This document shows positions 50,855 to 62,589 of a DNA stretch of 64,000 nucleotides, piece after piece. This DNA is from Muscardinus avellanarius (Eukaryota > Chordata > Mammalia > Rodentia > Gliridae): contig OY726560.1 of NCBI GenBank assembly GCA_963383645.1, forward strand, positions 150,617,849 through 150,681,848, read 5' to 3'. How positions within the stretch are numbered: the first letter of the stretch is position 1; every line of letters starts with the position of its first letter. Below the pieces are notes generated by a model. That model worked only from the letters and a program-made list of their open reading frames with translations. It did no database searches and was not told the DNA's origin. Made by a program: the position numbers and the translations under genes.

Positions 50855-51250
50855 GTGCTAGGGATTGAACCCTGGGACACTCTTTTTTTTTTTTTTTTTT
50901 TTTTTGGTGGTACTGGGGATGGAAGCCAGGGGCCTTCCTCCTCCAGGCTACACTCCCATTTTACACTTATATTTTATTTGGAAACAGGGTCTCTTAAGCC
51001 AGCTGAGGCTGGCTTCAAACCTGTGCGATCCTCCCGTCTCAGCCTCCCAAGCACGGGGATTACAAGCGTGTACCACCACGCTCGGCTTGAACCCTGGGAC
51101 ATTCTACCTCTGAGTTAGACCCCCAGCCCTTTTTATTTTGAAAACAGGGTCTGTCTAAGTTCTAAGGGTCTTTCCCAGTTGCCAAGGCTAGCCTTCAACT
51201 TGTGATCCTCTTGTTTCAACCTCCCAAGTACTAGGATCACAGGCCGCCCC
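50855..51250 (-). mobile_element. B1-dID SINE split in its R arm by a class C SINE
   Basis: The R arm begins tgtgctagggattgaac and resumes at 51087. The L arm ends cacaggccgcccc. Confidence 0.85.
50884..51086 (-). mobile_element. B1-dID SINE, class C-like, with 19-bp TSD
   Basis: ttgaaccctgggacactct (50865-50883) and ttgaaccctgggacattct (51087-51105) differ at one base. The L arm reads ttaagccagctgaggctggctt, the class C inverted repeat with a different loop. Confidence 0.93.
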
Positions 51251-51299
51251 ACTCTGCACAACTTCATCCTCATTTCTTTTTTTTCTTCCTTCCTTTCTT

Positions 51300-51514
51300 T
51301 TTTTTTTTTTTTTTGAAGGTCTGGAGATGGAACCCAGGGGCAATCAACCTCCAAGATACAACCCCTCCCCTGTTTTTTATTCTTTATTTTGAAACCGGGT
51401 CTGACTGAGTTGCAGAGGGCCTCACTAAGTAGCAGAGGCTGTCCACGAACCACGATCCTCCGGTCTTAGCCTCCCAAATGCTGGGATTACAAGCATGTGC
51501 CACCACGCCCGGCT
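51300..51514 (-). mobile_element. B1-dID SINE, class A, with TSD
   Basis: ctcatttctttt occurs on both sides (near 51277 and 51520). Full dimer. Confidence 0.9.
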
Positions 51515-52386
51515 CATTCTCATTTCTTTTTGAGGTTTTTGGGTGGCCTCCCTCTAACCTGTGTACCCTCTTTTCTTCTGTGAGCTAGAGCTGGATGTAT
51601 GTCCTAGGTGGGAGGGCTCACCTTTGGCACCAAATCGGAGACTGGTCCCAAGGCAGCCATGCCACCAATGATGGGGACCAGGCACTGGTCGGCACCCAGA
51701 TCGTAACGCTGTCCTGCCAGGTGTCATGGAAGGCTGTGGTTTTCTCTGTGGTACAGAAACACAAACCACACTTAACTCTGCAATGTCTAATCCTGACGAG
51801 ACTGAAAGATAACGGCCAGCAAGTGGACATCCTCTCAGTGATGTGAAGGAAAACCCTCTGTTAGAGGTGCGCAGAGGAGACTCCAGGTGCCCAACCTCGT
51901 TTCCTTCAGAAGGCAATCAGCCCATTATTTCTGCCTATTACTCTATCATGGTGCAGGGTGTCTAGGTGTCAGAGACCTGGGAGGCTCGGGACAGACATCT
52001 TCATGGTTGTTTGGTGTTTGTTGCATTCAGGGAGACTGTCTGGTCTCTAGTACAAGCCTACAGCTGGGGTCAGGGTCACATGTTTATCTACTGAATGAAG
52101 TCACAGCGTGGGCTTCTCTGGCTCTGTGGCTGATGGGTCCTCACATCCTGTAGCAGAGCAGGTGCCCTCAGGGTGGACTCCGAGGCCCAGGCTATGGCCC
52201 CAGGAACACTGACCGGTAGGGACACTGTCTGTCCCCAAGGGTCCCAGCCTCTGGTCCCAGCCTCTGGTCCAGCTCTCACTGGGATGCTCCCAGCAAGATT
52301 CTGGCTTCTGATTTCTGCAGGTTCTTATTGTTCCAAGGAGGTTGCTGTGGAAGGGCAGAGATCCTTTTAGTTTAAAGTTTCTTAGA
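51515..52386. other. Unique DNA
   Basis: SINE-free. A 13-bp gtcccagcctctg tandem pair lies at 52241-52266. Frames of 60-120 codons occur on both strands without motifs. Confidence 0.4.
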
Positions 52387-52561
52387 GCCAGGCATGGTGT
52401 TGCATACTTGTAATCCCAGCATTCAGGAGACTGAGACAAGAGGATCGCGATTTGCAGACAGCCTCAACTCAGTGAGACCGTGTTTCAAAATAAAGAATAA
52501 AAAATAGGACTGGGGGTGTAGCTAAGTAGAATGCCCCTGGGTTCCATTCCCAATACTGCGC
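52387..52561 (+). mobile_element. B1-dID SINE with deleted L arm
   Basis: The L arm lacks gctacttagtgaggccctct. The tail became a (CA)n repeat at 52562-52613. Confidence 0.9.
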
Positions 52562-52562
52562 G

Positions 52563-52613
<51 letters not shown>
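52562..52613. repeat. (CA)n microsatellite
   Basis: About 23 CA units after a short gcgcgcacg start. Confidence 0.95.
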
Positions 52614-52659
52614 GAGCAGTGTCACACAGCAGTCAAGAACGTGGGATGTGGGCAGTGGT

Positions 52660-52757
52660 TCGCCACACGCTTGCTTCCCAAGCCCCCGGTTTCCTCACCT
52701 GGTAAGTGAGCTGTTAGTCCCTGCCACAGTGGGCTGGGAAGATGAGTGAGAGCGTGG
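52660..52757 (-). mobile_element. MIR fragment
   Basis: cccggtttcctcacctggta, then gtccctgccacagtggg and aagatgagtgag, fit reverse MIR. Confidence 0.55.
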
Positions 52758-53595
52758 ACCCAGGGGTCTAGTAGTTCCGGCACACTGGCCCTGCGCAGTC
52801 AGTTCTCCTGCTGTGATCGCTGGGTTTGACTGTCCCTGAGCGCAAGATTCCCGAGTGTTGTTTGAGGTTCCAGTCAGGACGACAAGGGACACAGGTGTCC
52901 AGCACCCTTGGTTTCTCTTCTCTGAGCGGTGGAGCAGTCGTGTGTATGTGACGTGAACCTGAGCTGTTAGATCGGCACCAGGGCCACCTGGCAGAGGACC
53001 CACTTTTGCTCCTTGGCCCTGGGGCAGGCTCCGACGAAGGCCTCTGGGTGAAAGCCCCACTGGCATTCTTACTGAGATGACAGTCCTTTACGTCCATGTG
53101 TCCTGTGTGTAAGCTTCACTGTGGGGAAATTCAGTACAGGGGAAGAAACCATAGGATGAGCCCTTTATTCCTACATAATGATGGTCTTTGGGTCTGGGGC
53201 GCAGGCTAACTTCTCCAGGGTGGGTTGTGTCCTCTGCAGTGGTTTTAAAGTCACACTGTGCTGTGCTTAGGCTGCTGCTATTTCTGGCTGATGACCCCAA
53301 TGAGATGCCGAGAAATCACTCGAAAGACGCTCAGAAACTTCTCACTGATGAAAGGACAGTGCAGCCCCGGGGTGGGGCAGGGCAGGGGGCTGTGCACCTG
53401 TCAGAGGAGTCCAAGTGCTTAGCGCTCAGAATTCACCATCAGTGACGACTGGGGGAGGGGGCTTCAGGGGTCTGGACACTGTCTTGCCAGGTGACACTGC
53501 AGAAGTAACCGGGTGAGTTTTTTGAGGACACTGCTCTTCCCCTCCCCTCCTCACTCCTGCCCCCCCCCCGTCCTTCGCCCATGTATTTCCCCCTT
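52758..53595. other. Unique DNA, no feature seen
   Basis: GC-rich, without SINEs. No exon recognised. Confidence 0.4.
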
Positions 53596-53940
53596 GAGTG
53601 TAGTGTTTGCTAGGGTGGCCATAGCAAGGTGCGCAGACTGGGCAGCATGACCGGCAGGACTTTACCTCTCACAGTGCAAGGTCAAGGTGCTGGCAGGGTG
53701 GGCCGCCAGGAGTCTCTCCCCGTGGCTAAGATGGCTGCCTCTTGCTGTGTCCTCCGCGGTCTCTCCTCTGTGCAGGTCCCTGTATCTCCTCTTATGGAGA
53801 CACCAGTCACTTTGGACCAGGGCTGGTCCTAATGCTCACCTAGACACTGTCTCCTCATTAAAGGCTCTATCTTCACATTTGAGGTCCTCAAATAGGAAAT
53901 TCAGCATGTGATTTTGGGGACACAGTTCATCCCGTAACAA
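53596..53940 (+). mobile_element. Ancient interspersed repeat, near complete
   Basis: gtttgctagggtggccatag, tcaaggtgctggcagggt, atggctgcctcttgctgtgt, tcctcttatggagacaccag, ttaaaggctctatcttcac and gggacacagttcatcc follow a common eutherian repeat end to end. Same family as 8050 and 9056. Confidence 0.6.
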
Positions 53941-54407
53941 ATGCTAGGCCCTGAGCTAGGTGCTCGTGACAGAAAGGTTTTGCAGCTCTCTGGAGCCCAG
54001 CATCCTGGGGGAGAGAGGGCACGAGGACCCCATCTTCTGAACAAAGACCCAGGAGGGGCGGGCTTGGGGCACTAGGGTGGGAAGGACGGAGAACACAACT
54101 TGAGTTTGGTGGCACGGCCACGGCTTCTTGTCTCTGTCCACGGCACACCCTTCCAGGCACGGCTTGGTGAGCAGTGGGCAGCAGTGGCTTGCTGTGTCCA
54201 GAACCTTACAAACCTAGGGCTCAGGGTCTCCTGCTGGGGCCAGATGGGAAAGCTCCGTAATGCACAGGTGGATGGTGTTGGGAATGAGGACATCCCTGCT
54301 CTGTACCCAGGGTACTGGAGACCTCAACTCTGACTCCAGAGACTCTCCTGTCTGTGGGGAAGACTGTAGACAAGGGGGAAAAGGTCTTTAAAAACAGGTG
54401 CAGGAGC
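53941..54407. other. Unique DNA, no feature seen
   Basis: Nothing recognised. Confidence 0.4.
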
Positions 54408-54580
54408 CAGGCGTGGTGGCGAATCCTATAGTGCCAGTACTTAAGAGGTTGAGAAAAAAGGATCACAAATTCGAAGCCGTCTTCACCAACTTATCAAGGC
54501 CCTATTTCTAAATAAAAAAATAAAATAGGGCTGAGGTTTCTAGCTCGGAGGCAGAATGGGTTCAATCCCTAGCACTAAAT
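54408..54580 (+). mobile_element. B1-dID SINE, diverged
   Basis: agccaggcgtggtggcgaat to ccctagcactaaat. The R arm has lost about 8 bp. Confidence 0.87.
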
Positions 54581-54584
54581 ACAT

Positions 54585-54615
<31 letters not shown>

Positions 54616-54652
54616 TACATACATACACACACACACACATACATACAAATGT
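54577..54652. repeat. (ATAC)n/(AC)n compound microsatellite
   Basis: Alternating ATAC and AC blocks grown from the tail of the 54408 SINE. Confidence 0.93.
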
Positions 54653-54904
54653 AAAATTAGTGCAGGGACACAGTGCATTCAGTAAGTAACTTTGCCCAGC
54701 GTGCTTTGTCTGAGCCTTCGCAGGTGTGGAGATAAGCAGCGCTGGAACGCACACGGTCAGTTCTGCGCACTCGTCACCACCGGGAGCGTGAACTCGGCTC
54801 TCTCGGGCCAACCACGCTAATGCCCGCCACCTGCCCTGGTGGCCCAGCCGCAGGTCTGCGCGTCTGGTCTGCTGTCCTGGCTCTTCTCATTCCCACTGTT
54901 TTAT

Positions 54905-55030
54905 TCTTTGGCTGTTATTTTAGAGGCCTCAGGATGGAAATACATTGGTGGATAAGTGAGTCTATGTTTTCTCTTCTCTTGGGCATATACTGTTAGAAGT
55001 GAGCTACAGATTGTAATTTTGTGTTTAATT
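54905..55030 (-). mobile_element. Ancient L1 fragment, probable
   Basis: tcttctcttgggcatatact, then gttagaagtg and attgtaattttgtgttt, resemble minus-strand L1 3' text (ttttgggtatatacccagaa). Confidence 0.45.
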
Positions 55031-55061
55031 AATTTCTCTCTTTCTGTCTCTCTCTCTGTCT

Positions 55062-55220
55062 CTGAACTCAGGGGTGCTTTAGCATTGAACTACACCCACA
55101 GCCCTTTTTATTTTGAGTTAAGGTCTCGCTAAGTTGCCCAGGCTGGCCTTGAACTTGCATCCTCATGTCTCAGCCTTCTGAGTACAGGGCTTACAGGTGT
55201 GCGCCATCATAGCCGGCTGC
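55062..55220 (-). mobile_element. Older B1-dID relative
   Basis: aactcaggggtgctttagca, a short linker tttttattttgagttaagg, and an L arm ending catcatagccggct. It shares features with 17728, suggesting an older subfamily. Confidence 0.78.
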
Positions 55221-55709
55221 AGTCTGGTCTACTAACTCCCTGGGTTGGCGCTGTCTGCCTCCCGTTCTTCTCTGTGGCCTCGGCTCCTGGTAGGTGTTAA
55301 GTAGCCACGGCCGGGGCAGGCTGCTCACGGGGCCATGCCTGGAGTGCGGATGCCCGGGACTGTGCCACCTGTGTCCAAGCCATGGTTTTGCCGCCAGTCT
55401 CCCCAGCGATGGCCTGGTCATCACAGGAGGGATCTGGCCGGCCTCTGGTGTCAGGGCCACTGAGCCTCCGATCTTGGCAGGCTGCCTTGGGTTCCCGGGA
55501 TGGCGACTGGCTGCCTCCCTCTTGGCCCCTGTCCATCTTGGAAGCATGCCTTCGAATGAGTGCTCCCTGATCCAGGCCATCAGGTCATCCGATCCTCTGA
55601 GGTGGCCATGAAGCCTGGTGAACCCCCCCTCCTGTGACCCTGGTATGGAGAAGCAGGCAGCTGCTCACTGAGCTCTGTGGCCAGGCTCGGTGGAGACTGA
55701 GCCCTGCCC
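55221..55709. other. Unique DNA, GC-rich
   Basis: Several overlapping frames up to 129 codons. No domain recognised. Confidence 0.4.
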
Positions 55710-55767
55710 CTTCCTTCCTTCCTTCCTTCCTTCCTTCCTTCCTTCCTTCCTTCCTTCCTTCCTTCCT
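55710..55767. repeat. (CTTC)n microsatellite
   Basis: About 14 CTTC units before an R arm. Confidence 0.95.
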
Positions 55768-55999
55768 GCAGTACTGGGGATGAAACCTGGGGGCATTCTA
55801 CCTCTGAGCTACACCCTTAGCCCTATCTATTTTTTTGGTTACACCTTCAGCCCTATTTTTTTTTTATTTTTCATTTGAAACAAGGTCTCACTAAGTTGCG
55901 GAGGGCCTCACTAAGTAGCTGAGGCTGTCCGTGAATCTGCGATCCTCCTATCTCAGCCTCCCAAGTACTGGGATTACAAGTGTGTGCCATCACGCCCGG
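55768..55999 (-). mobile_element. B1-dID SINE with duplicated R-arm end
   Basis: ctacacccttagccctat recurs as ttacaccttcagccctat about 45 bp later, before the linker and full L arm. Confidence 0.88.
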
Positions 56000-57999
56000 C
56001 ATGAAGCCCAGTATTTCTAAGGGGTTGTCTTGTGAGAGTGGCCTGTTGCCCAAGCGGGAAACCAGGCCCTACTGCTCATTCACAGTGATGGTCCTCGGCC
56101 TGCACATCTGTCACTGCCCCCGGCTGACCGCATCTCTTGTTCCCTGTGTGGCCTCCCCCTCAGCCACTGCAGGCTGCCTTTCACACGGCACTGTTCACGA
56201 ACGATCCTCCTCCAGACCAAACCCTGCTGTGTCCTCCCAGCCATTGGCTTAAGTAGCAGCAGCCCCTCCACACTCAGGTTTCAGGATCCTGGATTCTCTG
56301 GTGCCCCGAGTGGGCACTGGACGCATCTCACCACCTTGACAGTCATATATTATTTTCTGGGCCTGGAACTTTCTCCCAGCTCCCCCGTGAGCTGCAGGCT
56401 GCAGGTTAGACGTAACTCCCCGGGGGCCACTTCTCTGGTCCAGTCCTGCTGTCCCCATGTCTTGCATACACGCTTCCCTTTGTGCTCATCTCACTGGGCT
56501 TTTTGTACTGGTCTGTCTTCCCTGTCTGTCTTCTCCAGCCCCGTCATGTCTGTGCCACTGGCCCCAGCATGGGCAGGGGGGTGGGAGAAACGTGTCCTGG
56601 GGGCCGCATGGGCTGCTGGGTAGATGGACCGAGGGCCTCTCCCTCTGTGGGTCCAGGTTCTCACCCAGCGCGTGGAGGGTCTGGCCAGGCAGTCTCCCTG
56701 TGAGAGTCAGTATGGTCCAGACGTGCCCAGGGCCCTGAGGCACTGAGGAGGCTTTCTCAAAGGCTCTTACATACTTTCTCTTGAGCAAACGAGTGTCTAG
56801 TCTTAAAGCCGAGCCCTTATAAAACAGCAGGACAGCGTGAGGCCAGGATGGCTGGCCGTCACTCAGGTTGGCCCTGTGTGGTTAGCCAGGCTGCTGACCC
56901 GGTCTGGTCCCCCTCCAGGCCTGGACAGTCACAGTGCCCACTAGGGACTGGTGTTCCTGCAAAGGCAGGGAGCTCAACCGGGCCTCTCAGAGCTGGCGGG
57001 AGGCCCAGTTCACTTCCGATATTTTGTTTTGAGGCTCACAGGTCATTAAAAAATTTTGAAATGCCATGGGAAGGCTATAAATATTACGGCATTTAAAACT
57101 AGCCAGCAGTATCAACATGAAGCTTTTTAAACCAAACCTATATAGCAATATACTTATTCCTGACACAAGGTAATGGCAGGATGTTTAAGAAATATAAATT
57201 CCTTGTGTGCTCCAGGCAAGATGGCCCTGTGATGGGATACAGGTGTACCCCGGACCTACCTCCTGTGTGGCCACATTTGGAGATGACACAAAATATTTGC
57301 CTTGAGGCTTCTGTGAAACTGAGCCCACGTCCTCCCTCCCACTCCCACTCCCACCCCCACCTCACCGCGCACCCTCCAAGCCCCGAAAGTCTTCTGCGGG
57401 GGGGCCTCCATGGGACAGACTCTGAGTTGCCGTGTTCTTGAAATGTTCCATGCCTGGGCTGCTTGGTCACGTGGGATGGTACCTCAGGGGAAAATGGTGT
57501 AGTTGCCAGGGGGGGCCTGTCTGGGTAGAGGTAGCTCAGACCCTGGGATCTGCCTACACTGAGGGTTCCCTTGAGACCCCAGAGTCTTCAAGGGTCATTC
57601 TGTAAGCTGGGCCATGAGCCCTGCTCCCCAAAATGTGATCTGCTTAAGGTCACACAGGAAAGGCTGAGTCGTGAACCTAACACGTCAAGGCCTGGGTTGG
57701 GGATGCTTCCAGCAAGAGGATGTTTCAGGGTTTATCTGTGTGAGCTGAAGGCTTCAATGGAGCCCAGCCTGGCCCAGGGAACTCAGTCCCTCTCTGTCTG
57801 TGTGATGTCATCGACTCCCCCCACTCTGATGGCAGACATGGTCCACCTGTGAACCCCTGAGGACGCTGGGGCACGGGCGGGAAGAGAAACTTGCCCGGCG
57901 TCCACCAGCCCGTAAGTAGAGCTGAGCCTTGGGCCCTTGTGGTTGTGTCTAGATCATCCAGTGGGAATCAGAGTGAGCCTCCTATGAAACTGGAAAGGT
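56000..57999. other. About 2 kb without SINEs
   Basis: MIR-like cores near 57630-57690 and 57870-57930. An AT-rich stretch at 57030-57190 contrasts with its GC-rich surroundings. No exon recognised among frames up to 110 codons. Confidence 0.38.
57630..57690 (+). mobile_element. MIR core fragment
   Basis: gatctgcttaaggtcacaca, then ggaaaggctgagtcgtgaac, match the MIR core. Confidence 0.6.
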
Positions 58000-58184
58000 T
58001 CTAGTAACCATCTAGCCACATTAAAACAAGACGGACAGCAGAAATTATATTAATAACATTTCATCTGACCCAGACTATACAAATGGCTATCATTTTAATA
58101 CATGGTCAATAGAAAAATTATTAACGAGGTATTTTACATTCATTTTTTTATGCTAAATGGTCAACATCTCGTGGTTTTATTTTT

Positions 58185-58252
58185 AGTGCTGAGAATCGAA
58201 CCCAGGGCCTCACACATGCAAAGCACTTGTTCCCTCTCTGAACTGTAGCCCA
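58185..58252 (-). mobile_element. Full-length ID SINE
   Basis: Contains acatgcaaagcacttgttcc, the segment absent from B1-dID right arms, between cgaacccagggcc and gtagcccagcc. Confidence 0.85.
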
Positions 58253-58301
58253 GCCTCTATAGCATGCTGTCTCCTCCCCTCCTCTCCTTCCCTCCCCCCC
58301 C

Positions 58302-58492
58302 TTGTACTGGGGATTGAACCCAGGGACATTCTACTTCCAAGCAACACTCCAGCCCTTTTTTTTATTTTGAAACACTAAATTGCTGAGGGCCTCACTAAGT
58401 TGCCAAGGCTGGCCTCCAACCTGCAATTCTCCCATCTCTAGTGCCTCCCAAGCACTAGGATTACAGGTGTATACCTCTACCGTACCCTGCCT
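58302..58492 (-). mobile_element. B1-dID SINE, class A, diverged
   Basis: R arm, poly-T linker, L arm with a lost ggtct and an inserted ctagtg near the cctccc site. Confidence 0.86.
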
Positions 58493-58545
58493 TCCAGAGT
58501 GTATTTTAACTTACAGCACATCTGAGCTCACAGTTACTGTTTCAA

Positions 58546-59144
58546 GGCTCCATAGACACTGACTGGGGCCGCTCTAATTAATGGGTGAGCTGAGAGAAGC
58601 TTGAAAGACTGGTAAAGGGGTCACAGACCCAGGGACGCAGGGGCAGACCCAAGTGCATGTACCGGGCCCTGGGGACGTTCTGGCTTCTCCCCAGTGCTGA
58701 ATGGAAGGGAGCTGCTAAGGCAGAGGGATGCTTATTAGGCCGTCCCTGGAAATCAGGGCAGGGCCTGCAGGGCTGTGCGGAGCCCCGGCCCTGGCTGTGG
58801 GGGAGGGCTGTCTGCGTGGGGAGCTGGCTCCCAGCTCTGTTGCTTTTGGCCAAAGGCTGTTGCAAAACTCCCAGAGCTCAGAACAGGTACGATGTGTTCC
58901 TCGGAAAAGGTTATGAGTTTTCAGACATAACAGAGGTTTTGAGTATACAAAGAGAGGGTGTCTCGGGACCTGTGTCCACAGTGAAGTCATCAGGCCCATC
59001 CATCTTGGGGTCACGTTGGCAGACGGCTCCAAGGGCACCTCAGGCTCGGAGGCGGCCGGTATCAGGGGAAACCAGAGAATAGGGGTGGCCAGTAAGGAGC
59101 TAGCGTCTTCTCAAATGGTGAAGGAGAATCTCAAATGGAGCCTC
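58546..59144. other. Unique DNA
   Basis: A 141-codon plus frame (58657-59082) has no motif or splice context I recognise. Confidence 0.4.
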
Positions 59145-59287
59145 AGGTAGGAGAATCACAGGTTCGAAACCAGTCTCAGCAACTTTGACTACCAGCAACC
59201 TAGTGAGACCCTGTTTCAAAATAAAAAATAAAATGGGGCTGAGGATGTAACTCAGAGGTAAAATGCCCCTGGGTTCAGTCCCCAGCA

Positions 59288-59290
<3 letters not shown>
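59145..59290 (+). mobile_element. B1-dID SINE, 5'-truncated
   Basis: Starts in mid L arm (aggtaggagaatcacaggtt) and has an intact R arm with a CA-repeat tail (59290-59324). Confidence 0.88.

Positions 59291-59324
<34 letters not shown>
59290..59324. repeat. (CA)n microsatellite
   Basis: About 17 CA units directly after the R arm. Confidence 0.95.
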
Positions 59325-59325
<1 letters not shown>

Positions 59326-59751
59326 CAAATAAATCTTGGATGAAGGAGGTTAAAAATGGTCGCCTGAAATATTGCCTGGACTGGCCCCGAGGTGCAGGGG
59401 AGGAGTTTCTGAGCAGAAAGCTCCCTGGGCTGGGCTGCCGGCGATTTTGCTGTTCTTGGTTTGAGGGCAGATATTGGGGAGATCTGTGGCCAGCCCTTAC
59501 CCACACAAGGCTCCTAGCCAGGTGAGTCGGGTTTGGAAGAGGGGGGTGTTCTGTGAGAATTTCATGCTCTTGGACCTATATTATACTGAGGAGCGTCCAC
59601 AGGCCAGCGAGTGCCAGGTCTGGACGTCCGTCAGTGAGGGTGTTTGCTGGGTGGACGTTGGCGCCACGTGGCTGTTGGGGTCTGTGGGTGCCTTTCCTAA
59701 TATCCTGCCCCGGCATGCAGAAGTAGGGAGTGAGGACGGGCAGTATTTTGT
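59325..59751. other. Unique DNA, no feature seen
   Basis: Nothing recognised. Confidence 0.4.
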
Positions 59752-60168
59752 TTTTGTTTGTTTGTTTGTTTGTTTGTTTGTTTTGGTACTGAGGATTGAA
59801 CCTAGGGCATTCTACCTCTGAGCTATACCTCCAGCCCAATTACTTTTTTATTTTGAAATAGGGTCTTGCTAAGTTGCTGATCCTGGCCTCGAACCTATGA
59901 TTCTCCTGTCTCACCCCCAACCCCAGTTATAGAGATTTTAGGTATGCCTGGTGGCCCCCAGTCAGGCAGCACCGAGGATAGAACCCAGGAGTATTCAACC
60001 TTGGAGCTACACCCTCAGCCCTATTTTTTATTCTTTATTTGGAAACAGGGTCTTGCTGAGTTGCAGAGGGCCTCGCTAAGTAGTTGAGGCTGGCTTCAAA
60101 CCTGTGCGATCCTCCTGTCTCAGATCCCCAAGTACTGGTATTCCAAGTGTGCACCACCATGCCTGGTT
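59752..60168 (-). mobile_element. Two B1-dID SINEs in tandem after (TTTG)n
   Basis: (TTTG)n at 59752-59783, then a dimer with a rearranged L arm (59782-59957), then a complete dimer (59966-60168). Confidence 0.85.
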
Positions 60169-60199
60169 CAGGAAGCATTTTTTAACTGAAAAAACACTA

Positions 60200-60260
60200 G
60201 CCAGGCACGGTGGCACATACCTGCAATCCCAGTACCTGGGAGGCCAAGACAGGAGGACTT
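60200..60260 (+). mobile_element. B1-like left arm, 3'-truncated
   Basis: agccaggcacggtggcacat to aagacaggaggac, then abruptly unique DNA. Loss of the 3' end is unusual for retroposons, so a later deletion is likely. Confidence 0.85.
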
Positions 60261-60261
60261 T

Positions 60262-62208
60262 CCCCCGTCCATTTGCCCTGCGTAGCGGGCCCAGGAGAGC
60301 AGTTGCTCTCGCACCCCATCAAATGCTGGTGCTGAGCTGGACACTGCATGAGCATGGCCAGGCTGGACAGGGTCCACCCCAGGGCACGCTGAGGTGGTCG
60401 CCTTCGATCCAAGCCGAGATTTGTCTGACTGTAAAGCACCCCCCACCCCACTGCTGTTCCTAATCCTTCGCTCTGGGCTCCTCTCTGAGCTGAATCTTCC
60501 TCCCTGATGGTAATGGCCCTCGTCTGTGTCCCCTGTCCCCAGGTTTTGGCCAGAGTGGAAGCTGGAGCTCTGTGGTGTGCAGCTACACACGGAGCCCATC
60601 CTCCTTGGGCTGCCAAGGACGCGGCTCACCCAGTGCCTCTGACTGTGCGGCGCACAGGCAGTGCCCGGCGGGGTGGCAGACAGTCTACCAGGGAGGGCTC
60701 TGAGCACCTGAACGTCAGCCCCACGCTGGCCAAGACCTTTTCTGTCTGCTCCTTATAGGCCCTGGGTTTGGTTACTAAGTACACCGAGGGAGTGGATGAG
60801 CCTTGAGCCCTGCTCCCCAACTCCCAAAGCTGGCTTAGCTGTGGGTGGTCCAGCTACTCTCCCCAGTCGGGTGGGCCAGGCCAAGGACCACTTGAAGTGG
60901 GCGACTGCCCGTTCTGGGTTTCTCTCCCACGGACACGGTGGGCTCCTGCCTGGAACCTGGCCAGCAGGCAGCTCCTCTGCCTCCTCCCAAGTCTGGGCTT
61001 TGGAGGGGAGCATTCAGGGTCCTCGCCCCGCCTGGGCCGCACCCTTGAACTTTCCTTTACATAAGCCCTCCAGACCTCAGCAGCACCGCAGGTCACATTC
61101 CCAGAGAGCCTGCAGGGGAAGGCCGAGCCTGTTTATTTTTTGAGATTTCAAAAAAACATGTTTCCCCCACCCCCCGCCCCTCACACACTCTGACCTTAAA
61201 CAAAACTTTTTTTTTTTTTTCCCAACACTTGTATTTTTAACTTCATGAGAAAATATGGTAAGGGAGCGAGCTTATTTTCAGAAACTATCATTTTTTAAAG
61301 TTTTTTTTTTAACTTTAAAACGAAGGCTCTGGGGGGTCGGAGAAGTAGGGGTGTTTGGGGTTTTGTTTTGGCGCCCGTGGGTCCCTTTGGCCGCTTGGAG
61401 CCGTTTCTGCCCAGAGCCACATGTGTTTTTGGCCCTGGCTCCAGCTCTTGCAGAACTCCCATAGGTGGATCCTGTAGCTGTTGTGGCCGAGGATTTCTGG
61501 GCACCATTTCCTCTCTTTAAGACCTAGGACTGGGTTGCTCAGAGCCGTAAACAAGTATTTCCCTCCTGGCAGGAAGTGCTGAAGGCCTTCATATTCTGGG
61601 CAGGGTAGGAGGTAGCTCCTGGCCCTCTGGTGCCTCTCCCCCTGCTGTGGGGTTCCTCTGGCTGACCCTGAATCTTCATCGAGTGACTAGGAGATCTGAG
61701 GACCAGAGAGGGTTACTGACTTGGCTTTAGTCACACAGCCACCCGGATAGTGAGGAGTGGAGAACGGCTTCCCGCGTCGTGGTCCTTAGGCCGGGTGGCC
61801 GCCCTCTGCGGCTCCCGGGCCCAGTCGCGGCTGGTCCATGGCCTTCCCTGGAGGCTGTTCCCACACCTGCCACCTCCCTCTGGCCTGGCTGCTATAGCCA
61901 GGTATAGTTCTTTGGTTTTAGTTTGTACAGCCAGGTTCTTTGTTTAGCTCCTATCAGGGTTAGGGAGGTCGAATACCTGTGTTTCAGGATACTTCTAGAA
62001 CTTCAGACTCAGAGTTCAACCCGGACTTTCGGGCCAAGAGTGGTCCTAGGAGAAGCAGAGAAGCTGGTCTGTGCTTGAGCGGTGCTTGCTCAGCAGGGGA
62101 GGTGGGATAATAAGAAGCTCGGGTGTCTGTCCAGGTCAGATGGATGCGCACGTCCCCTGGATAAGCCCCAGGCAAACAGGGGAGGATGTAAAAAATGTGT
62201 CCTTCAGC
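60262..62208. other. About 1.9 kb without B1-dID SINEs
   Basis: GC-rich left half with opposed frames up to 179 codons and no recognisable domain. A C-rich run lies at 61165-61182. A MIR core lies at 61685-61765. Coding potential cannot be excluded without alignment. Confidence 0.35.
61685..61765 (+). mobile_element. MIR core fragment
   Basis: gaggaccagagagggttact, then gacttggctttagtcacaca, match the MIR core. Confidence 0.7.
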
Positions 62209-62552
62209 CTGGCACGGGGCACACACACCTGTAATCCCAGCATTTGGGCGGCTGGGACAGGAGGATAACAGGTTGGCGGTAAGTCTCAGCAATTTAGCAA
62301 GACCCTCAGCGACTTACTGAGAAAAATCTCAAAAGGGCTGAGGCTAAGCCAGGTGCAGTGGTGCATGTCTGCGATCCCCGTGCTTGGGGGAGGCTGGGAC
62401 AGGACGATTGGAGGTTTGGGGACAGCCTCAGCACTTTTGCAAGGCCCTCTGCAACTTAGTGAAACCCCATTCCAAATAAAAATAAAATAAAATAGGACTG
62501 GGAGTGGAGGTCAGAGGTAGAATACGCCTGGGTTCAATCTCAAGTACTAAAA
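62209..62552 (+). mobile_element. SINE left arm followed by a full B1-dID SINE
   Basis: The L arm (62209-62345) runs into the start of an R arm (aagggctgaggct) where the second dimer (62347-62552) is inserted. Confidence 0.82.
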
Positions 62553-62580
62553 TGAATGAATGAATGAATGAATGAATGAG
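62552..62580. repeat. (AATG)n microsatellite
   Basis: Seven AATG units in a SINE tail. Confidence 0.93.
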
Positions 62581-62589
62581 TGAATTTTT

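Larger units (their letters stand above)
58000..58545 (-). mobile_element. Ancient DNA transposon split by two SINEs
   Basis: ccatctagccacattaaaac, ataacatttcatctgaccca, tcaatagaaaaattattaac and gaggtattttacattc, then after the SINEs gtgtattttaacttacagca and catctgagctc. These are one element in its usual order. The two halves are 58000-58180 and 58495-58545. Family name uncertain. Confidence 0.55.

Noticed and set aside
60168..60707. 179-codon minus-strand frame
   Set aside because: It starts inside a truncated SINE and has no motif. An overlapping frame of 139 codons is open too.
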